DNA of 64,000 bases from Burkholderia pseudomultivorans (GTDB lineage: Bacteria; Pseudomonadota; Gammaproteobacteria; Burkholderiales; Burkholderiaceae), in assembly GCF_001718415.1 (NCBI RefSeq), contig NZ_CP013377.1:992001-1056000 (forward strand), written 5' to 3'. How positions within the stretch are numbered: the stretch's first letter is position 1; each line of letters begins with the position of its first letter. The notes under the pieces were generated by a model. The model was not told the origin of the DNA. It saw only the letters and a program-made list of their open reading frames with translations, and ran no database searches. The position numbers were made by a program, and so were the translations under genes. Below are positions 62,417 through 64,000 of the stretch, piece by piece.

Positions 62417-63910
62417 ATGGCAAAACAGCAAGTACAGGCCATCGAGACGCAGGCCGCTACCCAGTCCGATTTCACGCAACTGCTGGAGCGGGAATTCCGG
62501 CCGAAGACGGACCAGGCCCGCGCGGCGGTGGAGCATGCGGTGCAGACGCTCGCGGAGCAGGCGCTCTCGCAGTCGATCACGATCAGCGACGACGCCTACA
62601 AGAGCATCGCGGCCATCATCGCGCAGATCGATCGCAAGCTTTCCGAGCAAATCAACCTGATCCTGCATCACGACGACTACCAGGCGCTCGAATCCGCGTG
62701 GCGCGGCCTGAACCATCTCGTGTCGAACACCGAGACGGACGAGCACCTGAAGATCCGCGTGATGGATGTCTCGAAGGCCGAACTGCATCGCACGATGCGG
62801 CGCTACAAGGGGCTGGCGTGGGACCAGAGCCCGCTTTTCAAGCAGATCTACGAACAGGAATACGGCCAGCTCGGTGGCGAGCCGTACGGGTGCATCGTGG
62901 CCGACTACTACTTCGACCACACGCCGCCGGACGTCGACCTGCTCGGTTCGATCGCGAAGGTGGCGGCGGCCGCTCACACGCCGTTCGTGACCGGTGCGGC
63001 GCCTTCGGTGCTGCAGATGGAGTCGTGGCAGGAACTGGCGAACCCGCGCGACCTGACCAAGATCTTCACGCAGAACCTCGAATACACCGCGTGGAATTCG
63101 TTGCGCAATACCGAGGATGCGCGCTACGTCGGCCTCGCGATGCCGCGCTTCCTGGCGCGGCTGCCGTACGGCGCGAAGACCAATCCGGTCGACCAGTTCG
63201 ACTTCGAGGAAGACACGAACGGCTCCGACCACAGCCGCTACGGCTGGGCGAACGCGGCGTATGCAATGGGCGTCAACATCAACCGCTCGTTCAAGCAGTA
63301 CGGCTGGTGCTCGCTGATCCGCGGCGTCGAATCCGGCGGCACGGTCGACAACCTGCCGTGCCATACGTTCCCCACCGACGACGGCGGAATCGACATGAAG
63401 TGCCCGACCGAGATCGCGATTTCGGATCGTCGCGAGGCCGAGCTGTCGAAGAACGGCTTCATCCCGCTCGTGCATCGCAAGAACACCGATCACGCGACCT
63501 TCATCGGCGCCCAGTCGTTGCAGAAGCCGGCCGAGTATCACGACCCCGACGCAACCGCCAACGCGAATCTGTCGGCGCGCCTGCCGTACCTGTTCGCCTG
63601 CTCGCGCTTCGCGCATTACCTGAAGTGCATCGTGCGCGACAAGATCGGCGCGTTCAAGGAGCGCGAGGACATGCAGCGCTGGCTCAACGAATGGATCATG
63701 AACTACGTCGACGCCGACCCCGCGAACTCGTCGCAGGACACGAAGGCGCGCCGGCCGCTCGCGGCGGCCGAGGTGCTGGTCGAGGACGTCGAAGGCAATC
63801 CCGGCTACTACCAGGCGAAGTTCTTCCTGCGCCCGCACTTCCAGCTCGAAGGGCTGACCGTTTCGCTGCGGCTCGTGACGAAGCTGCCGTCGATCAAGGA
63901 AGCCGCTTAA
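62417..63910 (+). CDS. tssC: Type VI secretion sheath large subunit TssC
   Basis: 497 residues from MAKQQVQAIE, with GAGG nine bases before this ATG; the in-frame ATG at 62408 is too close to it. The VipB pattern covers IDRKLSEQINLILHHDDYQA, LESAWRGLNHLVSNTETDEH, YKGLAWDQSPLFKQIYEQEY, and GELYGCIV-like GGEPYGCIVADYYFDHTPPD. It forms the sheath with TssB and is the ClpV substrate. It lies 27 bases after tssB. Confidence 0.95.
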   Translation: MAKQQVQAIETQAATQSDFTQLLEREFRPKTDQARAAVEHAVQTLAEQALSQSITISDDAYKSIAAIIAQIDRKLSEQINLILHHDDYQALESAWRGLNHLVSNTETDEHLKIRVMDVSKAELHRTMRRYKGLAWDQSPLFKQIYEQEYGQLGGEPYGCIVADYYFDHTPPDVDLLGSIAKVAAAAHTPFVTGAAPSVLQMESWQELANPRDLTKIFTQNLEYTAWNSLRNTEDARYVGLAMPRFLARLPYGAKTNPVDQFDFEEDTNGSDHSRYGWANAAYAMGVNINRSFKQYGWCSLIRGVESGGTVDNLPCHTFPTDDGGIDMKCPTEIAISDRREAELSKNGFIPLVHRKNTDHATFIGAQSLQKPAEYHDPDATANANLSARLPYLFACSRFAHYLKCIVRDKIGAFKEREDMQRWLNEWIMNYVDADPANSSQDTKARRPLAAAEVLVEDVEGNPGYYQAKFFLRPHFQLEGLTVSLRLVTKLPSIKEAA

Positions 63911-64000
63911 GCATCCGGCAGGTCCCGCAGGGCCGCACGTCGGACCGCTTCGGGAGACGACAATCGGCCCGATTCCAACGTTCACTAAAAGGAGTACTAC
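63911..64000 (+). promoter_or_regulatory. Leader of the next type VI gene, probably hcp (cut by window edge)
   Basis: The window ends with AAAAGGAGTACTAC, a near-perfect ribosome binding site (AAGGAG at 63989-63994) spaced so that a start codon would be at or just after base 64001. In type VI clusters hcp (tssD) usually follows tssC, so the next gene is probably hcp; its sequence is not in the window. Confidence 0.55.

Overview
The window is GC-rich (roughly two thirds G+C), densely packed, and carries gene families that point to a Burkholderiaceae chromosome, most probably a Burkholderia cepacia complex-type organism. The indicators are CreBCD, a long HTH-fused aspartate carbamoyltransferase, a PiuC/Fiu-type iron locus, a short H-NS protein, many LysR/AraC regulators, Gram_porin_4-type porin and a type VI secretion cluster. 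Species identity is inferred from gene content only. No rRNA, tRNA, CRISPR array, insertion sequence or prophage was seen.

Layout. 1-2.4 kb: tail of an SDR, a tiny Pro-rich protein, a MocA-like nucleotidyltransferase and a Phd/VapC toxin-antitoxin pair. 2.5-6.3 kb: siderophore-receptor operon (TonB-dependent receptor, Sel1-repeat protein, PiuC hydroxylase) behind a Fur-box-like site. 6.5-7.2 kb: FitAB-type toxin-antitoxin pair. 7.3-9 kb: HTH-fused aspartate carbamoyltransferase with two near-identical palindromes, then an entericidin-like lipoprotein with its terminator. 9-11.5 kb: membrane protein, EamA exporter, AraC regulator. 11.7-15.2 kb: MoaF-like protein, two SDRs and a divergent DapB-like protein, a possible undescribed metabolic cluster. 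15.3-18.9 kb: creBCD with a cre-tag-like repeat array before creD. 19-21.6 kb: LytS/LytTR two-component pair divergent from a DUF6622-like membrane protein with LytTR-type direct repeats between them. 21.7-32.8 kb: H-NS, Rid protein, MFS/LysR pairs, an epimerase, and a LysR-linked operon (unknown protein, MHS transporter, DUF2848 protein), then an SDR.

33-42.7 kb: metallopeptidase, then LuxR regulator, aldehyde dehydrogenase, class III aminotransferase, APC permease, small partner protein, AraC regulator and porin. Four of these promoter regions (luxR, aldehyde dehydrogenase, permease, porin) share the same roughly 17-base box (TTTGCCGATTTGnGcTa). This suggests one regulon for uptake and oxidation of an amine or amino acid. 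42.8-49.5 kb: YeeE/YedE transporter, LysE exporter, acetyltransferase, ArsR-controlled ene-reductase, patatin phospholipase, cupredoxin and Tat-exported phosphoesterase. 49.8-53.2 kb: two-gene ABC importer with a duplicated permease and no adjacent binding protein.

53.3-64 kb: type VI secretion genes in two divergent arms. tagK-like, tssE, tssF, tssG and tssA read leftward; tssH(clpV), tssB and tssC read rightward, with a strong ribosome binding site at the very window edge for the next gene (probably hcp). The arms are separated by an unusually AT-rich 545-base region containing a run of nine G.

The strongest candidates for undescribed biology are the shared-box amine/amino-acid regulon, the HTH-carbamoyltransferase with paired palindromes, the LytTR-DUF6622 module, and the MoaF/SDR/DapB-like cluster. 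All regulatory calls were made by eye and need computational and experimental confirmation.
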